DNA of 7,836 nucleotides from Solirubrobacteraceae bacterium (GTDB lineage: Bacteria; Actinomycetota; Thermoleophilia; Solirubrobacterales; Solirubrobacteraceae), in NCBI GenBank assembly GCA_030151725.1, contig JASLDD010000200.1:1-7836 (forward strand). Reading direction: 5' to 3'. The notes under the pieces were generated by a model, which saw nothing but the letters and a program-made list of their open reading frames with translations, ran no database searches and was not told where the DNA came from. Below, piece after piece: positions 1 to 6,043 of this stretch. Numbering within the stretch: the stretch's first letter is position 1; the number at the start of each line of letters is the position of its first letter. The translations under genes were made by a program, and so were the position numbers.

Positions 1-141
1 GTTCCATGTGTTGAAACCAGCTGGAGCACTCGGCTAACTACGGAGTTCCCCAGCGCCCCACTCGTCGTTGATGAGTGCAGGGGGAGCGTCGCCCATGGCG
101 GCGCACCCAGGGGACTACGAGTCGGAAGGATCGCACATCGC
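1..141. other. Upstream region of the HDOD-LuxR gene
   Basis: No separate gene is supported here. The frame of the downstream HDOD gene stays open back to the window edge without a stop, so a longer protein is formally possible. However, the translated stretch has no recognisable domain, and a good Shine-Dalgarno sequence (GGAAGGA, 124-130) sits 11 nt before the ATG at 142. A small hairpin, ACTCGTC / GATGAGT with a 3-nt loop and one G-U pair, lies at 60-76. I cannot tell whether it is functional. No convincing promoter hexamers were seen. Confidence 0.4.
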
Positions 142-1233
142 ATGAGCGCCACCATCACAGCCGAGAAGCGCACAGCCCCAGCATCTGCACCCACCGCGGA
201 ACGCCACTGCGACGAAGGTCACGGCAGGCGCCTGCTCAACGCCTTCGACGCGCTCGAGTCGTTTCCCGCGCTCGACGAATCGCGCAACCGGCTGCTCTCA
301 TCATTGGCCAAGGACCCCTGCATGACGGCCGACGTGGTCTCGGCGATCGAGTCCGAGGTCGCGTTCGTCGCCACCGTTCTCAGACTGGCCGCCGCAACGA
401 CTGACGGCAAAGGGGGCGTCGACACCGTGGCCGAGGGGATCGATTTGCTTGGCCTCGATGTCATCCAGGAGGTCGCGCAACAGACGCGCACATTCGGCTT
501 CTTCGACCGCTCCGCAGATTGGGGCGGGGCCCCCGGGCGCATCAGGCTTCACGCCGTGGCGACCCAGCGCATCGCCGATCGGATTGCTGTGGAGGTTCGC
601 TACGAACACCGCAACCGCCTCGCTGTCACCAGCCTCCTGCATGACATCGGCAAGCTCGTGCTCCACCACGCCTACCAAAGCTATCCCTCCCAGGTGCATC
701 TTCCGGGCAGCACGCCCGAGGAGCACATGCACCAGGAGCGCCGGGAGCTTGGTGTGGACCACGCGCTTGTCGGAGGCGTGCTGGCTCGGCGCTGGGGTCT
801 GCCATCGGTAGTCGCCTCTGCCATCGAGCGCCACCACAGCCCCGATGCCGTTGGCGAGCCGGCGTTGATTCGCTTGGCAGACATGCTGGCGCACTACGAG
901 CAGGGCACCAAGATCTCCTCCACTGAGCTTCTGGGCAGCGCACAGGCTGTCGGGCTCGGTCCTTTGGATCTACGGAGGATCGTCTACGAGCTGCCAAACG
1001 CAAGCACACAGCGTCAGCGCTCAGCCTACCCTTGCCCCCTCTCGCGTCGGGAGCTGGAGGTGTTGCAGCGGCTCGCCAAGGGCGGCATCTACAAGCAGAT
1101 CGCCGATGACCTCGGGCTTTCCACCAGCTCCATCCGCAGCCACCTTCACAACATCTACCGCAAGCTCAACGTGCCCGATCGCGCGCAGGCCCGTCCTGCT
1201 GGCCACGAGCAGCGGCTGGATATAGGGCCTTGA
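142..1233 (+). CDS. HDOD/HD-domain protein with C-terminal LuxR-type HTH (frameshifted tail)
   Basis: This is a predicted cytoplasmic signalling/transcription regulator. Residues about 30-285 match an HDOD/HD-type helical domain: H137, the pair H167-D168 in LLHDIGK, H207 and H231-H232 sit where HD-family metal or core residues occur, and the LARRWGLP ... AIERHH spacing is typical of HDOD proteins. Residues about 299-349 are a LuxR/GerE helix-turn-helix (PLSRRELEVLQRLAKG, KQIADDLGLS, SIRSHLHNIYRKLNV). ATG 142 has GGAAGGA 11 nt upstream. In the given frame the tail after A350 (RPAGHEQRLDIGP) is not LuxR-like. One base over (from 1193) the DNA reads VLLATSSGWI then TAG at 1223-1225, the classic end of a LuxR domain, so a C has probably been gained in the CCC at 1190-1192. 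HDOD domains are usually non-enzymatic signalling modules; whether the HD pair here is catalytic is unknown. The DNA target and ligand are also unknown. Confidence 0.88.
   Translation: MSATITAEKRTAPASAPTAERHCDEGHGRRLLNAFDALESFPALDESRNRLLSSLAKDPCMTADVVSAIESEVAFVATVLRLAAATTDGKGGVDTVAEGIDLLGLDVIQEVAQQTRTFGFFDRSADWGGAPGRIRLHAVATQRIADRIAVEVRYEHRNRLAVTSLLHDIGKLVLHHAYQSYPSQVHLPGSTPEEHMHQERRELGVDHALVGGVLARRWGLPSVVASAIERHHSPDAVGEPALIRLADMLAHYEQGTKISSTELLGSAQAVGLGPLDLRRIVYELPNASTQRQRSAYPCPLSRRELEVLQRLAKGGIYKQIADDLGLSTSSIRSHLHNIYRKLNVPDRAQARPAGHEQRLDIGP
1190..1192 (+). other. Probable +1 frameshift site (CCC) in the LuxR tail
   Basis: Reading GCC then skipping one C restores GTC CTG CTG GCC ACG AGC, giving VLLATSSGWI and a TAG stop at 1223-1225. 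The repaired protein would be 360 residues. The run of three C bases is a plausible slippage or base-call error point. Confidence 0.75.
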
Positions 1234-1261
1234 CGGCCTCTTCGCTACCCTCAACCCGCGT

Positions 1262-1594
1262 ATGGCCTACGACGAGGATCTCGCCAACCGCATCCGCGAG
1301 CTGCTTGCCGACGAGGACGCCATCACTGAGAAGAAGATGTTCGGCGGGCTCGCATTCCTGCTGCACGGGAAGATGTCTGTCAGCGCCTCACGCAACGGCG
1401 GCGTCCTCTTGCGGATCGATCCCGCCGACAGCGATGCCTGTCTCGCGCGTCCCCATGTGAGCAGGATGCAGATGGGCGGGCGCACCATGGACGGGTGGAT
1501 CGTCGTTGCGCCCGAGGGTCTGAGGACCAAGCGCCAGCTCGAGCCGTGGGTCAAGCGCAGCGTCGCCTTCGCCAAGACGCTGCTAACCAAGTAG
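1262..1594 (+). CDS. TfoX/Sxy N-terminal domain-containing protein
   Basis: A 110-residue protein made up almost entirely of a TfoX N-terminal domain. Diagnostic parts are the N-terminal helix (DEDLANRIRELL), the hallmark EKKMFGGLAFLLHGKM segment (residues 23-38), the strand GGVLLRIDP (46-54), the PEGL turn and the final helix ending near residue 108. The stand-alone N-terminal domain is common in bacteria outside the Gammaproteobacteria. There it has no proven competence role, so the E. coli Sxy function should not be transferred. The ATG at 1262 fits the domain start exactly. No Shine-Dalgarno sequence is visible. It lies 28 nt after the HDOD gene stop (36 nt after the repaired stop) and may be co-transcribed with it. 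It converges on the TetR gene with a 16-nt gap. Confidence 0.88.
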   Translation: MAYDEDLANRIRELLADEDAITEKKMFGGLAFLLHGKMSVSASRNGGVLLRIDPADSDACLARPHVSRMQMGGRTMDGWIVVAPEGLRTKRQLEPWVKRSVAFAKTLLTK

Positions 1595-1610
1595 CTGCAA
1601 GCGTCTCCGG

Positions 1611-2198
1611 TCAGCCCTCCAGAAGCCTGCGTGCCGCAGCCGCCACGTCGCGCTCGAGCCACCTGGGCAGCGATCCGTCGTCGCGGACGTGTCGGCGGAT
1701 GGCGGCGTTGGGGAGGTCCACCACTGCGCGTACGATCGCCTCCCGTGAGCGTGCATCGGCGCGCCCACATAGCGCCTTTGTGAGTCGTTGAAGTGTTGCC
1801 GCAAGCGGCGCGTTGATCGCATCCAAGCGCGTGCTGAATGCTCGGTCCGGATCGGCGTCAAGCAGGTCCTCGCGGCGAAGGGTCAGCAGCAGTCGTGCGT
1901 CCTGTGGCTGCTCGCGAGCAAAGCCGATTTGCGAGGCCGCCATCGCCACTGCCGCCTCCAGCGGATCCTCCTGCTCGGCTGCTGCCAGCGCGCGCTGCTG
2001 AAAACGCTCGAGTGCCCGCAGCCACGTGGCCGTCAAGATCCCGTCGCGACTGGCGAAGCGGTGATAGAGCGTGCCCACCGGCGCCCCGCTCTCACGCGCG
2101 ATCGCCGCCACCGATGCCGCCCGCGGACCCTCCCGCAGCACCAACGTGCGCGCTGCGTCCAGGATCAGGTCTGTGTCGTGCTTTCGCGGAGGAGCCAT
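1611..2198 (-). CDS. TetR/AcrR family transcriptional regulator
   Basis: A 195-residue TetR-type repressor, of normal family length. Residues about 9-55 are the DNA-binding domain: helix 1 ILDAARTLVLREG, then the helix-turn-helix ASVAAIARESGAPVGTLYHRFASRDGIL, which contains the family signature (GTLYHRF). The remaining residues 60-195 are alpha-helical and Ala/Arg/Leu-rich, as in ligand-binding TetR C-terminal domains, but do not reveal the ligand. The ATG at 2198 is directly followed by a basic stretch (PPRKHD) and the domain. The gene diverges from two SRPBCC genes with only 24 bp between start codons, so it most likely represses them and itself through one shared operator. That is inference from context. 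Confidence 0.92.
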   Translation of the reverse strand: MAPPRKHDTDLILDAARTLVLREGPRAASVAAIARESGAPVGTLYHRFASRDGILTATWLRALERFQQRALAAAEQEDPLEAAVAMAASQIGFAREQPQDARLLLTLRREDLLDADPDRAFSTRLDAINAPLAATLQRLTKALCGRADARSREAIVRAVVDLPNAAIRRHVRDDGSLPRWLERDVAAAARRLLEG

Positions 2199-2242
2199 TT
2201 AGATGTAGTACGATCCTTCTATATGGAGGGTTTGCCCTATAT
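2199..2242. promoter_or_regulatory. Divergent TetR/SRPBCC control region
   Basis: Only 24 bp separate the two divergent start codons, so promoters and operator must overlap both genes. On the + strand TACGAT (2209-2214) fits an actinobacterial TANNNT -10 box and would give a nearly leaderless transcript for the ATG at 2223. A small dyad GTA-G-TAC lies at 2205-2211. A second dyad at 2227-2238 (AGGG-TTTG-CCCT), flanked by ATAT on both sides (2221-2224 and 2239-2242), runs into the first codons. Either is a candidate TetR operator. None is confirmed. Confidence 0.35.
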
Positions 2243-2669
2243 CGATGAGCATTCCATACAGATCGGCGTCGCACGCGAGAACGTGTGGCGCGCGCTGGCG
2301 CCCGCGCTCAGGGCGGATCTGGGCGGGGCTGTGGCGCCACCGCTATCGCGGCTGCTGGTACTGGAGCCGGCGCGCAGGTCTGGCGATTGGCGAGGCCTGG
2401 TGCGGGTCGGCGACACGCTCGCCGGCTTCGCCGTCGCAGAGGCCGATGCGCCGCGGCGTCTGGCGCTTCGCGGCGGTCATCGCTTCTCGAGCTATGCGCT
2501 GATCTTCCAGCTCGATGCCACGACCGCAGACAGCTGCACTCTGCGCGCTCAGACCTTCGCCGAGTTCCCCGGCCTCACCGGGCGCGCCTATCGCGCGCTG
2601 GTCATCGGCTCGCGCGGTCACCGTGTCGTCGTCAAACGGCTGCTGCGGAGCATCGCCCGACGGACATGA
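2223..2669 (+). CDS. SRPBCC-fold protein (polyketide cyclase/START-like), first of pair
   Basis: A 148-residue protein with the general layout of the SRPBCC (START/Bet v 1-like) fold. The N-terminal strand YIDEHSIQIGVARENVWRAL is the usual opening strand plus first helix. Mid-protein strands follow (LVRVGDTLAGFAVAEADAPRRLALRGGHRF, quoted here as positions 59-88 in meaning: a VGDTLAGF turn, then APRRLALRG), then YALIFQLD, CTLRAQTFAEFPGL, and a long C-terminal helix from about residue 121 ending in basic residues. Members of this fold bind hydrophobic ligands or act as cyclases or chaperones; the ligand here is unknown. The ATG at 2223 is chosen because the reading upstream is unrelated to the fold. 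No Shine-Dalgarno sequence is visible, consistent with a leaderless start. The stop overlaps the next gene's start (ATGA at 2666-2669). Confidence 0.75.
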   Translation: MEGLPYIDEHSIQIGVARENVWRALAPALRADLGGAVAPPLSRLLVLEPARRSGDWRGLVRVGDTLAGFAVAEADAPRRLALRGGHRFSSYALIFQLDATTADSCTLRAQTFAEFPGLTGRAYRALVIGSRGHRVVVKRLLRSIARRT

Positions 2670-3208
2670 TCGCAGGGGAGAACTGGGGCGCCACAGCCGA
2701 GGAGCGCGCACTCGAGCTGGCGTGCGATGAGCTGCTCGAGGAGGCTCCCGTGAGGCTCAACCGGGCGGTCTCCGTCGCGGCTCCCGCCTCAATTCTCTAC
2801 CGCTGGCTGTGCCAGCTCAAGCTCGCTCCCTACAGCTACGACCTGCTCGACAACTTCGCTCGGCGCAGTCCCCGCGAGCTCGTCGACGGAGTCGAGCGCC
2901 TGGAGGTTGGGCAGCGCTTCATGACCCTCTTCGCGCTCGCCTCCTTTGAGCAGGATCGCCACATCACCCTGCTTGGACGTCGCGTGGCCGTGACCTATGC
3001 CGCGCTTGCCGGCAGCGGCAGTGGTGGCAGCCGCCTGCTCGCACGTGTTCTCTTCGATCCTCCCGGACATGGTGTCGTCGCGGATCTGGCCGGTCGAGGG
3101 CTTGCGCTCGGAGACCTCGTGATGATGCGAAAGCAACTGCTCACGCTCAAAGGTCTCGCAGAGCGAGACGCGGCGAGCGGGAGTGCTGCTCAGAGCGTGG
3201 ACACATAG
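2666..3208 (+). CDS. SRPBCC-fold protein, second of pair
   Basis: A 180-residue protein, probably also an SRPBCC/START-like ligand-binding protein. After about 30 residues of acidic N-terminal leader comes RLNRAVSVAAPASILYRWLCQL (about residues 30-51), the characteristic first strand and helix of the fold. It is followed by a hydrophobic core pattern, RFMTLFALASFEQDRHITLL, a strand SRLLARVLFDPP, and a long C-terminal helix (LGDLVMMRKQLLTLKGLAERD). No catalytic residue can be named. The start ATG at 2666 overlaps the previous stop as ATGA, so translation is probably coupled, and the two proteins may be made in matching amounts. The 3' end overlaps the antisense remnant at 3190-3668 by 19 nt. 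Confidence 0.72.
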   Translation: MIAGENWGATAEERALELACDELLEEAPVRLNRAVSVAAPASILYRWLCQLKLAPYSYDLLDNFARRSPRELVDGVERLEVGQRFMTLFALASFEQDRHITLLGRRVAVTYAALAGSGSGGSRLLARVLFDPPGHGVVADLAGRGLALGDLVMMRKQLLTLKGLAERDAASGSAAQSVDT

Positions 3209-3668
3209 TCACTCTCCGGCTGCTGCCCGGGGCTCGACGCAGCTACCGATCCGGTCAGGGTCACGCTCTTGCCCTGGGCGATGCTCGTCGTTTCCGACGT
3301 GGCGCTCACCACGTATTTGACGCCCACGAACAGAAGCGTCGAGCGAGTCGCACCCGAGCGCGCGAGGGTCAGCTGCGCGTACACGTGCTCGTGCACCGTG
3401 GCGCTGCGCGCGCCAAGCGAGCGTGCAACCAGTCGCGGTTGGTGATGACTCTTTCGGGGAGCCGCTCGAAGGCGTAATAGCCGGCGGCGTCCGTCCTCGT
3501 TCTCTGTACCGGCGTGAAAGTCGACGAGAACGCATTGCGGTGAAAGAGCACCACCTCCCGTCCGCCGTCGTTGGGTCCTGCAAGACGACCGTAGATGACG
3601 ATCGGCTGTCCCTCCGGCGGAGCTCGCTTCAAGCTGCTGCTGGAGCCCCCGCGCTCGTCGGCTCCTAT
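3190..3668 (-). pseudogene. Decayed secreted-type repeat/Ig-like protein remnant, frameshifted
   Basis: Two minus-strand frames join into one protein. The upstream frame (3668 down to about 3429) reads IVIYGRLAGPND, VVLFHRNAFSSTFTPVQ, TRTDAAGYYAFERLPE and VITNRDW. The downstream frame reads VARSLGARSATVHEHVYAQL, then TLTGSVAASSPGQ, and stops at 3190. From memory, this pattern (GRLAGP..G..V.LF, TP..TT.TD..G.Y.F, .NR.W.V...GARS.TVHE.V...TL) matches a beta-rich extracellular protein family common in soil actinobacteria. The frames meet at the TGG codon 3429-3431; one missing G (TGG-GTT) would reunite them. There is no signal peptide at the 5' side, and the protein ends abruptly at the second repeat, so both ends also look truncated. 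A full 155-residue reading (3836-3369) is open but its first 60 residues look non-coding. The 5' boundary is approximate. Confidence 0.62.
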
Positions 3669-3675
3669 CAACTCC

Positions 3676-3711
3676 GCGACTGCTGTATAGCCATCGTAAT
3701 ACAGCAGTCGC
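3676..3711. repeat. Perfect 13-bp inverted repeat with 10-nt spacer
   Basis: The left arm GCGACTGCTGTAT (3676-3688) is the exact reverse complement of the right arm ATACAGCAGTCGC (3699-3711); the spacer is AGCCATCGTA. It has no T-tract, so it is not a standard terminator. Its place just upstream of the decayed minus-strand gene, or about 135 bp before the MarR start, fits an operator, an RNA hairpin or a scar of a mobile repeat. The choice between these is open. Confidence 0.85.
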
Positions 3712-3750
3712 CGGGTAACTAACAACGAACGCCCTCTCCCGAGCCCCTCA

Positions 3751-3768
3751 CCCGCCGTCCCCGGCGGG
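3751..3768. terminator. GC-rich hairpin, possible terminator
   Basis: CCCGCC (3751-3756) pairs with GGCGGG (3763-3768) over a 6-nt loop, giving a strong 6-bp GC stem. There is no U-tract, so intrinsic termination is uncertain. High-GC actinobacteria often use such stems, and the position before the MarR promoter would insulate it from upstream transcription. Confidence 0.25.
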
Positions 3769-3803
3769 GGGGCATGCCGGAGGCCCGCGCATCGATCTCC
3801 TTC

Positions 3804-3825
3804 TATAATGCTTGCTGGCAGGCAA
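3804..3825 (+). promoter_or_regulatory. MarR-operon promoter with probable autoregulatory operator
   Basis: TATAAT (3804-3809) is a perfect -10 hexamer, rare in this GC-rich DNA. No good -35 is seen 16-18 bp upstream. Immediately after it, TTGC-N6-GCAA (3812-3825) is a dyad of the kind bound by MarR-family repressors. It covers the expected transcription start near 3815-3817, so a bound repressor would block initiation. The MarR start codon is about 30 nt downstream. This is strong by position, but untested. Confidence 0.6.
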
Positions 3826-3848
3826 ATACTTCCCAAGCGAGCTGAGTG

Positions 3849-4319
3849 ATGGCAATGACCCCGGACCTACACACAACTGAAGCCAACGAGGCGGAGGACA
3901 CGGCCAGGCTGCGCGCCGTCATCGGCAGGCTCTCGCGGCGGCTGCACCCCACGCTCGCCGGCTCCGCCCTGACCCCCTCTCAGATCTCCGTCCTCTTCAC
4001 GGTTGTGCGTCGCGGGCCCCTCGGCCTCACCGAGCTCGCCCACGTGGAGAGCCTGAATCCGACCATGCTCTCCCGCATCACCGCCCAGCTGTGCGACTCC
4101 GGCCTCATCCGCCGCTCGGCCGACCCGGGCGACCGCCGCGCCGCCTTCGTCCAGGCGACCGCTGCCGGCAAACGCATGCGCGAGCGCATCCACCGCGAGC
4201 GCACCCAGGCGCTCAGCGCCCACGTGAGCGAGCTCGACCAGCGCCAACGCGAGCTGCTCTGGCAGGCGCTGCCCGTTCTCGAGGAGCTCGCCGAGCGGCT
4301 CCCCGCGAGGCCCCAATGA
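3849..4319 (+). CDS. MarR family transcriptional regulator
   Basis: A 156-residue winged-helix repressor of the MarR family, of normal length. The winged-helix region runs from about residue 42 to 105: LTPSQISVLFTVVRRGPLGLTELA, the recognition helix NPTMLSRITAQLCDSGLI, and the wing RRSADPGDRRAAFVQATAAG with the conserved D-x-R-R. Flanking helices (residues 17-35 and 108-150) would form the dimer interface. An in-frame GTG at 3846 could add one residue; ATG 3849 is preferred. The Shine-Dalgarno sequence is weak (GAG-rich). The gene heads an operon with an exporter whose start overlaps its stop (ATGA, 4316-4319). It probably represses this operon through the site at 3812-3825 and is released by a small phenolic or drug-like ligand. 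The ligand is inferred from the family and not visible. Confidence 0.93.
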   Translation: MAMTPDLHTTEANEAEDTARLRAVIGRLSRRLHPTLAGSALTPSQISVLFTVVRRGPLGLTELAHVESLNPTMLSRITAQLCDSGLIRRSADPGDRRAAFVQATAAGKRMRERIHRERTQALSAHVSELDQRQRELLWQALPVLEELAERLPARPQ

Positions 4320-5569
4320 CACGCCTGAAGGGCGTCGGGCGTGTCACCTTCGCCGCACTCGCCATCCCCAACTACCGCCGCTACATGGCCGGTCAGTCCG
4401 TCTCCCTGATCGGCACCTGGATGCAGATGGCCGCCCAGTCCTGGCTCGTGTTGAGCATCACCCACTCCTCCACCATGCTCGGCCTCATCGTCGCCCTGCA
4501 GACCCTCCCAGTGCTCCTCCTCGGCCCCTACGGCGGCGTGATCGCCGACCGCGTCGACAAGCGCAGGCTGATGGTCATCCTGCAGAGCGCCATGGGCGTG
4601 CAGGCGCTCGCCCTCGGCCTGCTCACCGTCACCGGCCTCGTGCAGCTGTGGGAGATCGGCCTGCTCGCAGCCCTGCTCGGCCTCAACAACGCCTTCGAGA
4701 ACCCCGCCCGGCAGTCCTTCATGCTCGAGATGGTCGGCCCCGAGAACCTGCGCAACGCAGTCAGCCTCAACTCCGTGCTCGTCAACGTCGCCCGCGTCAT
4801 CGGCCCCGCCGTGGCCGGCATCCTGATCGCCACAACCGGCGAGGGTGTCTGCTTCCTCGTCAACGCTGCCAGCTTCGTCGCCGTCGTCGCTTCCCTCACA
4901 ACTCTCGATCGCACCGCCATCTCCCCCAGCCCGCCCAGCGGTCGCGAGCCAGGGCAGCTGCGCGAGGGCCTGCGCTATATCAAGAGCAACCCCCAGCTCG
5001 GCGTGCCGCTCGCCATGATGGCTCTCGCCGGCTGCCTCGCCTACGAGTTCCAGGTCACCCTCCCCGTCATGGCCAGCCAGGGCCTGCACGCCGGCGCCAC
5101 TGGATTCGGCTTCATGACCTCCGCCATGGGCGTCGGCGCAGTGCTCGGCGGGCTCGTCGTCGCCAACAAGGGCAAGACCGGCCTGCCCCCGCTCGTCATG
5201 GCAGCCACCGCCTTTGGTGTCGTGCTGCTCCTCGCTGCACTCGCTCCTTCCCTACCCGTCGAGATCTTCGCCCTCGCGCTCGCCGGCGGTGCCAGCATCT
5301 CCTTCATGTCCACCGGCAACTCCACCCTCCAGCTGACCGCTGCCCCCAACATGCGCGGTCGCGTCATGTCGCTGTGGTTCGTCGCCTTCCAGGGATCCAC
5401 GCCAATCGGCGGTCCCATCATCGGCTGGGTGATGGCCGAGTTCGGCGCTCGCGCCGGGCTCGGTGTCGGTGGCGTCACCTGCCTGCTCGTCGCCCTGCTC
5501 GGCCTGATGGCGCTGCGTCGCCTGCTGCCCAGCTCCGGCCGCGCGAGCCTTGCCGCGAGCGCTCGCTAA
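4316..5569 (+). CDS. MFS transporter, EntS/DHA3-like drug or siderophore exporter
   Basis: A 417-residue major facilitator with about 12 hydrophobic segments. The N-terminal NYRRYMAGQSVSLIGTWMQ (19-37) and QSWLVLSITHSS are typical of the EntS/DHA3-like MFS_3 group. The cytoplasmic loop 2-3 motif is present as GGVIADRVDKRRL (73-85). NAFENPARQSFMLEMV and NAVSLNSVLVNVARVIGPAVAG (148-169) are further family signatures. A central basic loop (about 199-225) splits the two halves, and RGRVMSLWFVAFQGSTPIGG lies in the second half. The protein sits in the cytoplasmic membrane and should export a small molecule by proton antiport. The substrate is unknown; regulation by MarR and linkage to a GNAT suggest a toxic compound. 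Start ATG 4316 overlaps the MarR stop. The alternative start at 4091 would run inside marR and is rejected. Confidence 0.93.
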   Translation: MTRLKGVGRVTFAALAIPNYRRYMAGQSVSLIGTWMQMAAQSWLVLSITHSSTMLGLIVALQTLPVLLLGPYGGVIADRVDKRRLMVILQSAMGVQALALGLLTVTGLVQLWEIGLLAALLGLNNAFENPARQSFMLEMVGPENLRNAVSLNSVLVNVARVIGPAVAGILIATTGEGVCFLVNAASFVAVVASLTTLDRTAISPSPPSGREPGQLREGLRYIKSNPQLGVPLAMMALAGCLAYEFQVTLPVMASQGLHAGATGFGFMTSAMGVGAVLGGLVVANKGKTGLPPLVMAATAFGVVLLLAALAPSLPVEIFALALAGGASISFMSTGNSTLQLTAAPNMRGRVMSLWFVAFQGSTPIGGPIIGWVMAEFGARAGLGVGGVTCLLVALLGLMALRRLLPSSGRASLAASAR

Positions 5570-5572
5570 GAG

Positions 5573-6043
5573 ATGGACAGCGCCGACTCGATCCTCATCC
5601 GCTGGGCCGCCCGCCCCGAGGACATCCAGGGGGCGTTCGCCGTGCGCGAGCAGGTCTTCTGCCGCGAGCAGGGAGTGCCTGTTGAGTATGAGATCGACGA
5701 GCACGATCAAGGTGCGCTGCACCTCGTCGCGCTCCAGCCTGACAGCGATCGTGTGATCGCCACTCTCCGTCTGCTCCACGATGGGGCCAAGGCCAAAGTC
5801 GGACGCGTTGCCGTGGAACTCGACTGGCGCAGGCGCGGCATTGCCTCTCGCATGCTCGAGCTTGCTCTCCAAGCCGCCCGCGAGAAAGGGTGCACCAGCG
5901 CCAGGCTCGCCGCGCAGGTGCAGGCCACGGGCGTGTATGAACGGGCCGGCTTCCTCGTCGAATCGGATCAGTTCGACGAAGCGGGAATTCCCCATGTTTG
6001 GATGGGGCTCACCCTGCTCTCCGCGGGTCCGCCGTCGGGTTAA
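5573..6043 (+). CDS. GNAT family N-acetyltransferase, ElaA-like
   Basis: A 156-residue acetyl-CoA-dependent N-acetyltransferase. The N-terminal AVREQVFCREQGVPVEYEIDEHD (quoted in meaning as residues 23-45: VREQVF, EQGVP, E-x-D-x-x-D) is the ElaA-type signature, followed by HLVAL, VIATLRLL and the acetyl-CoA loop VGRVAVELDWRRRGIASRML (76-95), in which R-R-G-I-A binds the pyrophosphate. LAAQVQATGVYERAGF (112-127) supplies the usual tyrosine (Y122) acting as general acid, and GIPHVWM closes the fold. It starts 3 nt after the exporter stop, with AAGAG as a weak ribosome site, and is the third gene of the MarR-led operon. It may acetylate the compound exported by the MFS protein; that is inference. 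Confidence 0.9.
   Translation: MDSADSILIRWAARPEDIQGAFAVREQVFCREQGVPVEYEIDEHDQGALHLVALQPDSDRVIATLRLLHDGAKAKVGRVAVELDWRRRGIASRMLELALQAAREKGCTSARLAAQVQATGVYERAGFLVESDQFDEAGIPHVWMGLTLLSAGPPSG

Larger units (their letters stand above)
3669..3845. other. Intergenic region between the remnant and marR-like gene
   Basis: This gap holds a perfect 13-bp inverted repeat that spans 3676-3711, a GC hairpin at 3751-3768, an 8-bp palindrome GGCATGCC at 3771-3778, and the TATAAT plus TTGC-N6-GCAA control site at 3804-3825. No credible gene was seen on either strand. Confidence 0.5.

Noticed and set aside
30..46. Resemblance of CGGCTAACTACG to a 16S rRNA segment
   Set aside because: The match is only about a dozen bases, flanks do not agree, and no rRNA structure follows.
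1230..1251. TTGACG and TACCCT before the TfoX gene as a promoter
   Set aside because: The two hexamers are only 10 bp apart, too close for a normal sigma-70-type promoter.
2285..2665. Upstream extension of the second SRPBCC gene
   Set aside because: The frame is open but overlaps the first SRPBCC gene and is arginine-rich; the ATG at 2666 with the ATGA overlap is the sensible start.
3980..5089. Open frame of 369 codons on the minus strand
   Set aside because: Antisense to the MarR and MFS genes, with a biased acidic/histidine-rich translation and no recognisable motif.
5555..5566. Perfect palindrome GCGAGCGCTCGC at the end of the exporter gene
   Set aside because: It lies in coding sequence, has no loop, and is built of repeated GC-rich Ala/Ser/Arg codons; chance is adequate.
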